Positions 1 to 8,844 of a DNA stretch of 64,000 nt are shown piece by piece (the stretch's first letter is position 1; each line of letters opens with the position of its first letter). Made by a program: the position numbers and the translations under genes. Origin of the DNA: an uncultured Verrucomicrobiales bacterium (GTDB lineage: Bacteria > Verrucomicrobiota > Verrucomicrobiia > Verrucomicrobiales > DEV007); the NCBI GenBank assembly GCA_943789025.1, contig CALSSN010000005.1, forward strand, positions 1 through 64,000, written 5' to 3'. Under the pieces are notes generated by a model that saw nothing but the letters and a program-made list of their open reading frames with translations, did no database searches and was not told the DNA's origin.

Positions 1-2000
1 ACTTATCGCGCCCGCAGCGCCATGCGCGAGATGGGAAAAGTCCTCGACCTTCCTGCCGATGTTCTCGGGCGCTTTTCCGATTCTTTCGGTCGTGAGGGAT
101 TCGCGGAAGAGGAGAAACTCCGCGAGCGGCTCTGCCGATCCGGGCTCCCCCGTAAGCACCCCCGGACCGATCCTCTGGTGACCCTGCTCCATGCGGTGCG
201 CGGATTGCCCCGGCACCTCGGCCAGCATTCCGGCGGCATGATTATCAGCGACCGTGAGCTCGACCGTATTGTCCCGTTAGAGAATGCCTCGATGCCCGGG
301 CGCAGCATCGTGCAGTGGGACAAGGACGACTGCGAAGACCTCGGCATCATCAAAGTGGACCTTCTCGGGCTCGGGATGATGGCGGCGATTGAGGAAACAC
401 TTCAGATCTGTTCGGCGCGCGGGAGACCCGTCGATCTGGCGCAGATTCCTAAAGACGACGCCGCCACCTTCACCATGCTCCAGCGTGCCGATACCATCGG
501 CCTCTTCCAGGTGGAAAGTCGCGCTCAGCAGGCCTGCCTTCCCAGAATGCGGCCGGAAGTCTTCTACGATGTGGTCATCCAGACCGCGCTGATCCGTCCC
601 GGACCGATCGTGGGGAATCTCGTCCACCCATACCTCGACCGTCGCCGCGGGAAGCAACCGGTCACCTACCTCGACGAGCGCTTCGAGCCGATTCTCAAAC
701 GCACTCTCGGCATTCCACTTTTCCAGGAACAGGTGCTGCGTATGGCCATGGTGATTGCCGATTTCAGCGGGTCTGAAGCCGAGGAACTGCGCCGGGCTCT
801 CAGTTTTAAACGCAGCGAGGAGAAAATGGACAAGGTGCTGGAAAAGCTTTGCTCCGCCATGACACGGAAATGCGTCAGGAAGGAAAAACAGGAAAAGATC
901 ATCGCGTCGATCCGTGCCTTCGCTCTCTACGGTTTTTCCTGAGAGCCATGCCATCAGTTTTGCGCTGCTCGCCTACGCAAGCGCCTGGCTCAAAGTTCAC
1001 CGCACCACCGAGTTTTATGTCGGCCTGCTTAACAACCAGCCCATGGGTTTTTACTCTGCAGACACCTTGATCCGTGATGCCCGACGCTGGGGTGTCTGTG
1101 TCGCTCCGGTGTGTGCGGTGGCATCCGAAAGGCGCTGTGTCATCGAGTCTCCTTCCAGAATCCGGCTCGGTCTCAGGCAGGTCCGGCACGTTTCTGCCCG
1201 AGTCATTGACAGGCTTCTGGAGGAGCGGATGGCGCAGGCCTTCACCGACCTCGATGACCTCCTCCTTCGCGTTCCCATGTCTAGGAAAGAACGTCGGGTT
1301 CTCGCGAAATCCGGCGTTTTTTGCGGCCTTCAGTCAGCACCGGCGCGATGCCTTGTGGAAGGTGGAGGACGCTCCCGAGGAGGAAGACCTTTTCACCTGG
1401 TCACGGCAGCAGCAGCAGCAGCAGCGTGCGCCAAAAGTGTCTTCGCTTCCACCGCCAGCAGTGCCCGGCCAGTGCCCCCTTGTTTTTCAGCACGAAGCGC
1501 AGAGCGAGGTGGATCAGGAACGCCACCGCCATTGTTGCTCCCCCGCCACAGAGAAGCACCATCCTTCACCGCTTCAGGCGATGTCGAATCTCGAGCGGCT
1601 GGAGGCGGATTACGCAGGGCTTGGGGTGACCACAGGCCCGCACCCGATGGCGTATCTGCGCCCTGCGCTGGAGGGGCGAATCTGGGCGGCAGTTGACCTG
1701 GTACAGGCGCACGATGGCCAGCACCTTACGGTGGCAGGGGTGGTCATCTGTCGGCAGCGACCGAGCACTGCCAAGGGGCATCTTTTTCTGAGTCTGGAAG
1801 ACGAGACCGGTATTAGTAATATTTTCGTCCCAGCCAAAACCTTCGAACGCCATCGCCTCGTGATTACTCAGGAACCGGTTTTGAAAATTTACGGCAGACT
1901 CCAGCACCGAGAAGGGGTAGTGTCTGTTTTTCTTCTTCGTGTGGAACGTCTCTGTGCCGCTCAGAACAGCAAGGGTGAAAAAACCCCAGGTAATTGTTAG
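1..2000 (+). CDS. dnaE2: Error-prone DNA polymerase III alpha subunit, 3' part, two frameshifts
   Basis: This is the C-terminal half or more of DnaE2, the translesion polymerase of the ImuA-ImuB-DnaE2 mutagenesis system. The reading frame is open from base 1, so the gene begins upstream. Visible pieces in order are the GQHSGGMIIS segment, VDLLGLGMM, FQVESRAQQ, IRPGPIVG, the YGF-ESHAISFALLAY segment, a helix-hairpin-helix region and a C-terminal OB-fold part. Two +1 shifts are resolved. Removing one T from the run at 933-937 gives YGFPESHAISF. Removing one T from 1317-1322 gives SGVFAAFSQHRRD. A CAG run near 1405-1423 encodes six glutamines just before the OB region. Identity rests on established DnaE2 motifs. 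The frameshifts are more likely sequence errors than true decay, because the protein stays conserved after them. Confidence 0.88.
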
Positions 2001-2022
2001 AAATAAATACGAGCTATTCTGC

Positions 2023-2086
2023 CTGGCCTCTGCTGGCCTCTGCTGGCCTCTGCTGGCCTCTGCTGGCCTCTGCTGGCCTCTGCTGG
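2023..2086. repeat. 10-bp tandem repeat, about 6.4 copies
   Basis: The unit tgctggcctc repeats five times perfectly (2031-2080) with partial copies on both sides, starting 22 bases after the dnaE2 stop. The period of 10 is not a multiple of three, so copy-number change would shift any reading frame crossing it. The forward frame across it reads only as repeated Leu, Ala, Trp and Cys and looks non-coding. Confidence 0.95.
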
Positions 2087-2198
2087 AGCGTTTCTGATTT
2101 TTATTTCTATCGAATTGTCACTTGCCAGCGTATAGAATGTCTTTACCTATTTGCTCTAATTTTGGGTAAATTTTTTTGGGGGTTTTCTCTCTCAGCAA

Positions 2199-2555
2199 AT
2201 GATTCTCTTTTTCACACTGAGCAGTGTCAGTTTTATCCTGGCCGTTTTTGCTCTGGTCGTGCGTGCCCACGCGAAGCGCTGGCGACGCATCTACCAGTAT
2301 TTTTTCGAACGGGGTAAACCCAAGCTGATCAATCGGAATAAGAGCATCGACGAAGCGATCCCTGCTCCGGCGATGAAAGTTGCGGCGATCTGTCTTTTCT
2401 GCTCCTTCATTTTAGCTCTCCTCGGAGTCGTGTTACGTGATAGTAGTGAGCTGCCACCTTCGGCTTTCCCGCAAGAATCCACGGCTCCTAAATTTTTCGA
2501 GGGTTCCAACCATGATGGTTTCACTCGCAGACCGTTCCGCGAAGAGCGTCCCTGA
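2199..2555 (+). CDS. Small hypothetical membrane protein
   Basis: A 118-residue frame with two hydrophobic stretches: residues about 2-22 (rich in Phe, Leu, Val) and about 62-82 (VAAICLFCSFILALLGVV). The loop between them is basic and charged. I do not recognise the family. The product would be an inner-membrane protein with two helices. There is no clear ribosome-binding site, only a G-rich run about 20 bases upstream. It stands alone between the decamer repeat and a gene-poor stretch. It could be spurious, but the paired helices argue for a real gene. Confidence 0.45.
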   Translation: MILFFTLSSVSFILAVFALVVRAHAKRWRRIYQYFFERGKPKLINRNKSIDEAIPAPAMKVAAICLFCSFILALLGVVLRDSSELPPSAFPQESTAPKFFEGSNHDGFTRRPFREERP

Positions 2556-2717
2556 TCAGCCGGGCGCTGTGATGCTGTGATGCAAAGATGCTGCGGCGCT
2601 GAAAGGCAGGAGGTTTTTTACCGCCTGTCGAGTCGTTTGCCTGTCTCTCGCCCTGGCTTTGTGCTGGCAGCAATCCCGCATCCTCTGCAAATATTTTTGG
2701 GCGCTATTTTGCTTATT

Positions 2718-2738
2718 CCGGATGTTCTTAGCATCCGG
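2718..2738. repeat. Inverted repeat (hairpin)
   Basis: Two perfect 7-base arms, CCGGATG and CATCCGG, separated by seven bases. No T-run follows, so a classical terminator is not supported. It lies in the 490-base stretch between 2556 and 3043, which otherwise holds only the repeat relic at 2863-2958 and no convincing gene. Confidence 0.5.
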
Positions 2739-2862
2739 TGTCAATCATTGTGAAGCAACCCGATGCCGAAAATGCGGCAACCGTCTGCGAAATCCCGATC
2801 AACAACCCAAGACAATGCATCACTCCAAACACAATTTCATCATGAACAGACTGATGCCACCA

Positions 2863-2958
2863 GCAACCCGAAGGGCTTCTTCAGCGAGCCCAGAGCGTCG
2901 CGATGCTGACTTTAATCCAATACCATTCCAAGTGGCGGGTGGAGCAATGGATCAGAAC
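2863..2958 (-). repeat. Partial, inverted copy of the ~227-bp dispersed repeat
   Basis: Read on the minus strand, this stretch matches the left half of the element at 13248-13480 and 20355-21034: the end beginning with the tctgatccattg-type terminus, the cactt/cactcggaatggaata block, and the gcatcgc-gcgctctgg-ctcgctgaagaagcc block. The right half is absent or degenerate. It looks like a truncated relic. The bases 2840-2862 have only a vague hint of the other terminus. Confidence 0.8.
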
Positions 2959-3043
2959 TTTCTTCACTATCTGACCCGTTTGTTTCTAGTCGATCAGAGA
3001 GAGCACGCCTTGACCTCGGGCTGTGAGCAGGTTTTTTGTTCTT

Positions 3044-3547
3044 ATGTTCAGATTCCTTACCCTTTGCTTTCTCCTCTTGGCAATGGCCGCCCGTGCTGAC
3101 AACCGATTTCCTGAAGTAACCGGGAAAGCCTTGACCGGAGATGCGGTGACTCTGCCGACTGATTTGGAAAAGCCCTTCACCTTTCTGGCAGTGGCTTTCC
3201 TGCAGAAGCAGCAGGCGGACGTCGATACCTGGATCCCGAAAATGGAGGCGATCGAGGATGCACGGAACGATTTTGCTTTTTACGAACTTCCGACCATCCG
3301 GAAGATGAACGTATTCACGCGGTGGTTTATTTACCGTGGCATGCGGGGCGGAATCCCCTCTGATCGCGCTCGGACAAGGACCGTGACCTTGCACATCGAC
3401 AAGGGGCCGTTCAAGAAATCTCTCGGGATCGAGGACGAGGGGAAAATCTACCTTTTTCTCGTCGACGGGGCAGGCGAGGTGGTATGGAAGACTGAGGGGC
3501 TTTGGGCGGAGGAGAAAGAGGCGGCGCTCCTCAAGCAACTTCCATAA
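3044..3547 (+). CDS. Secreted thioredoxin-fold-like protein without redox cysteines
   Basis: The product is about 167 residues. The ATG at 3044 is preferred over the upstream GTG at 3023 because it gives a clean signal peptide (MFRFLTLCFLLLAMAARA, cleavage near ADN). The mature part starts with FPEVTGKALTGDAVTLP followed by FTFLAVAFLQKQQADVDTW. This resembles the opening of redoxin and ATP10-like proteins, in which a beta strand is followed by an acidic Trp helix. No CxxC is present, so an electron-transfer role is unlikely. A second strand pair (TVTLHIDKGPFKKSLGI, KIYLFLVDGAGEVVW) fits a thioredoxin-like core. It probably acts in the periplasm. The family call is inference from the pattern only. 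Confidence 0.6.
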   Translation: MFRFLTLCFLLLAMAARADNRFPEVTGKALTGDAVTLPTDLEKPFTFLAVAFLQKQQADVDTWIPKMEAIEDARNDFAFYELPTIRKMNVFTRWFIYRGMRGGIPSDRARTRTVTLHIDKGPFKKSLGIEDEGKIYLFLVDGAGEVVWKTEGLWAEEKEAALLKQLP

Positions 3548-3549
3548 AC

Positions 3550-4056
3550 GTGGTGTCAGGACTTGTCTGCGAGATCTGTGGAAATCCGATTCGCGCGGGA
3601 GTGGCGAGCTGTCGCTTCTGCGGGTCGCGGCAGGAGGATGGGGGAGTTTTCGAGCACTGGGAAGGGGATCGGGTGGCGGCGGGTGGTCGCGGTTCGCTCA
3701 GAGATGACGCATCCACGCGGTTTGCGACCTGCAATATCAAGGAGGGATTCCCCACCGTGGCCGAGGCGGAGCAAACTCTGCACCGCGGGTTTGATTGGGC
3801 ATTGGCTTCAGGAGCGAAAGTACTGACAGTGATCCACGGTTATGGCTCGAGTGGGCGTGGTGGCGCGATCCGCGACGCAGCAAGAGTGCTCGTGCGCGGT
3901 AAGGTTTTTTCCGGACAGGTTAGAGCCTCAGTGTCGGGTGAGGAGTTCTCTACGAATTGCGTGGAGACTGCGGCTCTTCTCCGCTCCTTGCCATGGCTGC
4001 GCGACCACCGGGACCTCGGTCGCGGAAATCGCGGAATCACCATTGTAGTGCTGTAA
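3550..4056 (+). CDS. Zinc-ribbon Smr-domain protein
   Basis: About 168 residues. The GTG codons at 3550 and 3553, just after the previous stop, are the likeliest starts; the frame also runs 5' into the neighbour. N-terminal CEICGNPI and CRFCGSRQ form a CxxC-CxxC zinc ribbon. The C-terminal half holds TVAEAEQTLHRGFDWAL and the Smr signature VIHGYGSSGRGGAIR, as in the C-terminal domain of MutS2 and in stand-alone Smr nucleases. Smr domains nick or bind branched DNA or stalled-translation mRNA; which applies here cannot be told. Spacing suggests co-transcription with the secreted protein upstream. Confidence 0.72.
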   Translation: MVSGLVCEICGNPIRAGVASCRFCGSRQEDGGVFEHWEGDRVAAGGRGSLRDDASTRFATCNIKEGFPTVAEAEQTLHRGFDWALASGAKVLTVIHGYGSSGRGGAIRDAARVLVRGKVFSGQVRASVSGEEFSTNCVETAALLRSLPWLRDHRDLGRGNRGITIVVL

Positions 4057-4111
4057 GCCTGTGAGGAGAGGATCCTGCTACCGTGTAGGTGGCAACCTGG
4101 GGCAAACCGGT

Positions 4112-4309
4112 TCAGATTGAAACCGGGAGAATGTTGCAGGATTTCGAATCCTCGTCGTAGTGGAGTTCAGCGCGGCCGTTCATAAGTTGGGTGACTACCA
4201 ACTCGATCCTGGGTTCGACCGGAGAATGATCGGTTCCATCACGGGTGACGAATTCGAGGACCACGGCATGCAGCGTCTCTGAGTCGAGGGCTTCGGGTGG
4301 AATTTGCAT
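4112..4309 (-). CDS. YheU/UPF0270-like small protein
   Basis: A 65-residue protein. It opens with IPPEALDSETLHAVVLEFV-RDGTD and ends with HYDEDSKSCNILPV. This matches the layout of the YheU family (I-P-x-x-L-D-x-E-T-L, then E-F-V-x-R-E-G-T-D, and a final C-N-I). The family's biochemical function is not established. It is the last gene of a leftward run scpA, scpB, pheA and this gene, with a 73-base gap after pheA. Confidence 0.7.
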   Translation of the reverse strand: MQIPPEALDSETLHAVVLEFVTRDGTDHSPVEPRIELVVTQLMNGRAELHYDEDSKSCNILPVSI

Positions 4310-4382
4310 CGTTTGCCCAGGTGCTGCCTCCTTATTGCTATGATCTGCGAAGAGTTTGCTCGATCAAAACGTATGGTGAGGT

Positions 4383-5459
4383 TCAGGCGTCCTCTGTGCT
4401 GTTCGGGTAGCTCCCGAGTAGCTTGAACATCGAACAGTGCTCCTGAAGCCGATCAATGGCGGCGACGATATGCGTATCTTCGCAATGGCCGAGGAGATCA
4501 ACGAAGAAAAAATACTCCCAGTCTTTGCGCTTGGACGGGCGCGACTCGATTTTCGACATGTTGATGTTGAGCTCGTTGAGCGGAGTGAGCGCGGCGTAAA
4601 GCGATCCCGGCTGGTCTTTGACCGAGAAGACAAGTGAGGTGCGGTCGTTTCCTGTCGGTGGGCAGGTTTTTTCTCCGATGACGAGAAAGCGCGTGGTGTT
4701 CGTGGCGCTGTCCTGGATTGCCTCGTCGAGAATGTTGAGTCCGTGCAATTGAGCTGCCAAGGTTCCCCCAAGGGCCGCAGATCCAGCTTCTCCTGATGCG
4801 ATTTCAGCAGCCTTGGTGGTCGATGATACCGGGATGAGTTCTACCTTGGAAAATTTCTGGGAAAGGTAATTTCGGCACTGCCCAAACACCTGCGGGTGGG
4901 AGTAAATCCGTTTAATGTCTTCGATCGAGCAATTCCCCATCAAGGAATTTTCGATCCGAAGAAGGATCTGGGCGCAGATTTTAAGAGGGGAATCAATGAA
5001 GAGATCAAGAGTGTGATTGACTGCGCCCTCGGTCGAATTTTCGATTGGGACGACGCCGTAGCTTGCTTTTCTGCGGGCAACTTCATCGAAGACATCACCG
5101 AAATTTGGCTGCGCATGGTAGGCGACACTGTCCCCGAACTTTTTGATAGCAGCCTGGTGAGTGTAGGTGCCCTCCGGGCCGAGGTAGGCGATCGAGAGAT
5201 CCTCCTCAAGAGCGAGAGCAGCGGACATGATCTCGCGGTAGATGGCTCGGATCGAGCGGGCGGGGAGGCGGCCCTTGCTTTTTTTAATCAGGGCCTGAAG
5301 AAGAGCTTCTTCACGTTCTGGAGCATAGATTTGAAGATCATCCTTTTTTTTGATTTCACCGACTTCATGGACGAGCTCGGCACGGGAGTTAAGAAGTTGG
5401 AGGAGCTCTTCATCGAGCTTATCTATCTCCTTTCTCAGTTCTTTGAGGGGACGTGGCAT
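4383..5459 (-). CDS. pheA: Bifunctional chorismate mutase / prephenate dehydratase (P-protein)
   Basis: 358 residues, normal for a P-protein. Residues 1-85 form the AroQ-type chorismate mutase helix bundle (LKELRKEIDKLDEELLQLLN, then APEREEALLQAL). From about residue 90 the prephenate dehydratase domain begins with IAYLGPEGTYTHQAA, followed by YGVVPIENSTEGAV. The dehydratase TTRFLVIG motif is near residue 275. The C-terminal ACT domain shows SLVFSVKDQPGSLYAAL and IESRPSKRKDWEYFFFVD, the region that binds phenylalanine for feedback inhibition. The enzyme converts chorismate to phenylpyruvate in the cytoplasm. It sits 98 bases after scpB on the same strand. Confidence 0.96.
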   Translation of the reverse strand: MPRPLKELRKEIDKLDEELLQLLNSRAELVHEVGEIKKKDDLQIYAPEREEALLQALIKKSKGRLPARSIRAIYREIMSAALALEEDLSIAYLGPEGTYTHQAAIKKFGDSVAYHAQPNFGDVFDEVARRKASYGVVPIENSTEGAVNHTLDLFIDSPLKICAQILLRIENSLMGNCSIEDIKRIYSHPQVFGQCRNYLSQKFSKVELIPVSSTTKAAEIASGEAGSAALGGTLAAQLHGLNILDEAIQDSATNTTRFLVIGEKTCPPTGNDRTSLVFSVKDQPGSLYAALTPLNELNINMSKIESRPSKRKDWEYFFFVDLLGHCEDTHIVAAIDRLQEHCSMFKLLGSYPNSTEDA

Positions 5460-5557
5460 GGTAGTTGTTTCTACTTGGTTGGGAGAAGCTCTACTGATTG
5501 GAAGGTTTCTTCTGGGAGGCTGTATCAGGCGGATCCGGTGCTGTCGCGGAGGAATTA

Positions 5558-6280
5558 TCAGCGGTCACTTTCCTGTCGGCTTTTCATGGGGGTATTGCCA
5601 GCGTCTGGGAAGTCGTCTTTGTTTCTCGGTGATGTGAGACTCGCGTCGTCGATGGCAACCATGTGGAGCTGAACCTCATTCGGGTGGTCTTTTGTCTCCG
5701 CTTTATCAGCTTCAGGAAGTGCTACCTGACGCAGTTCGGCAGAGTTGGGGAGATCGTCGACCGAGCGAATGCCAAAATGTTCGAAAAAGAGATCCGTAGT
5801 TTCGTAGAGAAGTGGTCGACCGGGAAGATCCGCCCGGCCCGCGATACGGACGAGGTTTCTGTCCATCAGAGTCTGAAGAACGCCATCAACTGAGACGCCA
5901 CGGACGCTCTCCATGCTTCCCTTCGTGACTGGCTGACGGTAGGCGATGATGGCCAGAGTTTCGAGTGCGGGTGGACTCAGACGGGAGGGTTTTGAGCTCG
6001 GGAAAAGGGCTCGTGACCAGTCAGCGAATTCGGGAAGTGCACAAAGCCGCCACCCCGACGCACGCTCGGTTAAGGTAAAGGCCCGCCCTTGGTCGCGGTA
6101 GGTCGTGAGCAGTATTTCGACCGCTTCGTGAACCTGCTCAGGGGAGACCTCGGCGAGTTCATTGATTGTTTCGTCACCCGACTCTTTGACGACAAGGCGA
6201 ATCGCCTCGGCCATCGCCTTGTCGGAAAGGGCTCCATTGGCTGAGAAGAGGAGTGCCTCGATAATTAAAGTGAGTTCCAT
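5558..6280 (-). CDS. scpB: Segregation and condensation protein B
   Basis: 240 residues. ScpB dimers bind ScpA and the SMC ATPase in the condensin-like complex that compacts the chromosome. Two winged-helix domains are visible. The N-terminal one starts LTLIIEALLFSANGALS. The second carries LSPPALETLAIIAYRQPVTK and VSVDGVLQTLMDRNLVRIAGR, both strongly conserved in ScpB. The C-terminal ~50 residues are charged and poorly conserved. It follows scpA by 61 bases, the usual scpA-scpB order. Confidence 0.95.
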   Translation of the reverse strand: MELTLIIEALLFSANGALSDKAMAEAIRLVVKESGDETINELAEVSPEQVHEAVEILLTTYRDQGRAFTLTERASGWRLCALPEFADWSRALFPSSKPSRLSPPALETLAIIAYRQPVTKGSMESVRGVSVDGVLQTLMDRNLVRIAGRADLPGRPLLYETTDLFFEHFGIRSVDDLPNSAELRQVALPEADKAETKDHPNEVQLHMVAIDDASLTSPRNKDDFPDAGNTPMKSRQESDR

Positions 6281-6341
6281 TTGGAAAATATTGGGTTGCT
6301 GGAGAATGCGAAGATGTCTGGCCTCGATGCAAGGCTGCGGG

Positions 6342-7100
6342 CTAAACGTTGTTGTTTCTCTGGAGAAAAATCTCGCTGAGGAGGTCTTGCTGGTAGATGC
6401 AGAAGTGGTTGAGTTTTATCAGCTCAAGAAGAGCAAGAAAAGTCACAATAACTTCTGTCCGAGATGAGGCATCCCGGAAAAGTCCGAGGAAAGGAAGCCG
6501 TTCTCCTCGTGGTATCTCGGTGAGGAGAAAGTCGATCTTATCTCCGACCGTGAAGTTTTCTTCCGCGATCTGGTAGATCGAATTCTCCTCCTCAAAGCGA
6601 CTGAGGACCTTCTGAAAAGCGCGGATCAGATCAAAAATACTGACATCTGGAGGCGGTTCGGAAACGACTTCTTCTGGGGGAAGGTCTTGAGGGTCGGGAC
6701 GTGCGAAGAAGATGTTTTCCTGCTCCAGTTCTCTGATTTGGAGGAAGCCTGCGGCATCTTTGAATTTCTTGTACTCGACGAGTTGGCGAATCAGGTCCCA
6801 TCGAGGATCTTCCTCCTCAGTTTCCTCATCCGGTGGCTGTTGGTTGCGGGGAAGAAGTGTGCGACTTTTAATGTACATCAGGTTGGCCGCCATGACGATA
6901 AATTCGCTGGCCAATTCGATGTTCAGAATCTTAAAGGTATCGACAAATTTGAGATATTCCTTGGTGATCTTTTCGATTGAAATGTCATAGACATCGAGCT
7001 CCTCCCTCTTGATAAGAAAAAGAAGGAGGTCGAGCGGGCCCTCGAAGATATCGAGTCGGACTTTGTATTCAGGATCCAAGATTTTAAGACGCGCAAACAA
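6342..7100 (-). CDS. scpA: Segregation and condensation protein A
   Basis: 252 residues, the normal ScpA (kleisin) length. The family opening YKVRLDIFEGPLDLLLFLI is intact, followed by ELDVYDISIEKITKEYL, LASEFIVMAANLMYIKSR-LLP, and the C-terminal winged helix that docks on the SMC head (VIVTFLALLELIKL). It joins the SMC heads and recruits ScpB. It is the first gene of a leftward scpA-scpB-pheA-yheU-like run. The 212 bases to the divergent gene at 7313 should hold both promoters, but I cannot define a -35/-10 pair there. Confidence 0.95.
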   Translation of the reverse strand: MFARLKILDPEYKVRLDIFEGPLDLLLFLIKREELDVYDISIEKITKEYLKFVDTFKILNIELASEFIVMAANLMYIKSRTLLPRNQQPPDEETEEEDPRWDLIRQLVEYKKFKDAAGFLQIRELEQENIFFARPDPQDLPPEEVVSEPPPDVSIFDLIRAFQKVLSRFEEENSIYQIAEENFTVGDKIDFLLTEIPRGERLPFLGLFRDASSRTEVIVTFLALLELIKLNHFCIYQQDLLSEIFLQRNNNV

Positions 7101-7312
7101 CGCCGAATGGGGATGCGCCGCCAGCGATATTTTCTCTTTTCGGCAGGATATTCAGGATTAGCGGGGTTCTCAGATGCAGAAAAATGCGAACTCTCGATTG
7201 TCAGTTTCAGTGTCGGTTGAGGATGGTTTGCTGGGATTTCTGTGTCATAATAGAAAGAGCGTTGTTGAGAGCCCTTCACTGTATCTAACCCCTCACTGGC
7301 ATAAGAATAACA

Positions 7313-8749
7313 ATGTGGAATACTCGCAACTCTTCGGAGCGCCAGTGGCAGAGAGGCAGGAGGCGGTCTCTTCTTGCCAGGATTCTGGTGCCAAATCCAG
7401 ATTTCCCGGCAAGTAAGCGGATGCTTGGGTTTCTAGTGAGAGTGGTTCTGGTCGTCGGAATTCCCTGGGTGGTTTTCAAGGAGAAAACGGAGAGGTTTCT
7501 CGGCGGCGAGATGTTTTCTCAGCTTGTTTCAGACGGACTCAGGCAGCGATTGGGAGCTGATTTGGTACAGGTTGACCCCTTCAGTTGGCATAAGGACTCG
7601 GCGCGGACCGCAAAGATCAAGGCAACCTTTGGGGCAGGAAGTCCCATAGCCGGGGTCACTCTGGAGGACGTACGTTTCACCCTGCCAATGCGAAAACGCT
7701 TCGATAGAGTCTGGGAGATCGACCGTCTCGGGGTTCGCGGGCTTTCTGTTAGATTGAGGGGGGCAGCCCTGAAGCAGGAAAAAAAAGAAAAGAAAGGAAA
7801 GCAGTACTTCGGAGGATTTCTTACTATTGATCCCGAATTCGAGAGGACAAATATCCATTATGCCCATGCCGAATATTTAGATGTTTCCTGGGGCGATGGG
7901 GAGTTCAACAGTGGTCGTCTGGAGGACGCCAGGGCAACTTTTGTGCCTATGAAAAGGCGTGGAATCTGGAAGATCGAAGTGAAAGGTGGGAGATTGCACC
8001 AGAACTGGCTCAAGGATGTGGAGATCGTGTCGGCTGATTTGGAGTGGGATGGTGAGAGGCTTGTCTGCGAATCCTCTGAGTTTCTTATGCCTAAAGGCGG
8101 AACAGGATCGATGTCGTTCACCTTCAACCCCGCAACTCTTTCGATTGATTCGACACTTGATTTGAGAGATGCGAACCTGGCTGGTTTTCTCGATTTCAAC
8201 TACCTGCGCTATTTTAGCGGGAGTGTTTCAGGGCGAGTGCGGATCGCAGGAAGCTTCAATCCCGGGGAGAAGCTCACAAGTGAACTGGCGCTTACTCCGG
8301 AAAGTAACTGTTATTGCCAGGGGATTCGCTTTTTCGAGGAGCTCGGGAAAATGACTTTAAATCCGAGTCTTGGGAAGCTTCCTATGGAATCAGGTAATAT
8401 CAGCCTGCGTGCTGTTGGTGGAAATCTTGAGGGAGTTTCTGCATCTCTGGTTATAGGGACTTTTGGGAATGTCAGATTTGAAGCCGAAGCAAACGAGCAA
8501 ATTTTTCAAGGGACAGCCGATCTCAAAATAGAGGATTATGTTTTTCGTAGGGCGCAGGCGCTCAAAGACGAAGTGTTTTCCTCGCACACAGAAGGTTGGT
8601 GGGTTAGACGTGTTGAGATTAAGGGATCGATCGACCAATGGTTTCTTCAGGTTGCGAATCAGGTGAAGATAATTGCGCAGCGCAACGAGAGCAGTCCACG
8701 GAAGGGTCTGCGCGCCCGTGATGCTACTGCAAGAAGAAGCCAAGAATGA
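7313..8749 (+). CDS. AsmA/TamB-like membrane-anchored hypothetical protein
   Basis: 478 residues from the ATG at 7313. A second ATG at 7421 would start directly at the hydrophobic anchor (MLGFLVRVVLVVGIPWVVF) and is a serious alternative. The rest is beta-rich with repeated strand patterns such as IAGVTLEDVRFTLP, WKIEVKGGRLHQN and GSVSGRVRIAGSF. These recall AsmA/TamB or DUF3971-type proteins that sit in the periplasm and face the outer membrane. A lysine run (residues about 148-165) interrupts the second third. Function is unknown; the family link is inferred from strand pattern and topology. Confidence 0.6.
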   Translation: MWNTRNSSERQWQRGRRRSLLARILVPNPDFPASKRMLGFLVRVVLVVGIPWVVFKEKTERFLGGEMFSQLVSDGLRQRLGADLVQVDPFSWHKDSARTAKIKATFGAGSPIAGVTLEDVRFTLPMRKRFDRVWEIDRLGVRGLSVRLRGAALKQEKKEKKGKQYFGGFLTIDPEFERTNIHYAHAEYLDVSWGDGEFNSGRLEDARATFVPMKRRGIWKIEVKGGRLHQNWLKDVEIVSADLEWDGERLVCESSEFLMPKGGTGSMSFTFNPATLSIDSTLDLRDANLAGFLDFNYLRYFSGSVSGRVRIAGSFNPGEKLTSELALTPESNCYCQGIRFFEELGKMTLNPSLGKLPMESGNISLRAVGGNLEGVSASLVIGTFGNVRFEAEANEQIFQGTADLKIEDYVFRRAQALKDEVFSSHTEGWWVRRVEIKGSIDQWFLQVANQVKIIAQRNESSPRKGLRARDATARRSQE

Positions 8750-8844
8750 TCGGGCGAGAAGGATCTGCTTGTCGAGATCTCAGCTGAATGGGAGGTCTCA
8801 GATGGCAGTCTTGAGGGGTTTCATCATCTCTCACAAAGCAGCCA

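Noticed and set aside
1994-2317. Forward frame of 107 residues through the decamer repeat
   Set aside because: Its first half is only a translation of the repeat, and the rest overlaps the better-supported membrane protein start at 2199.
2659-3099. 146-residue forward frame with several cysteines
   Set aside because: It runs through the repeat relic and into the next gene's signal peptide in another frame; no family features.
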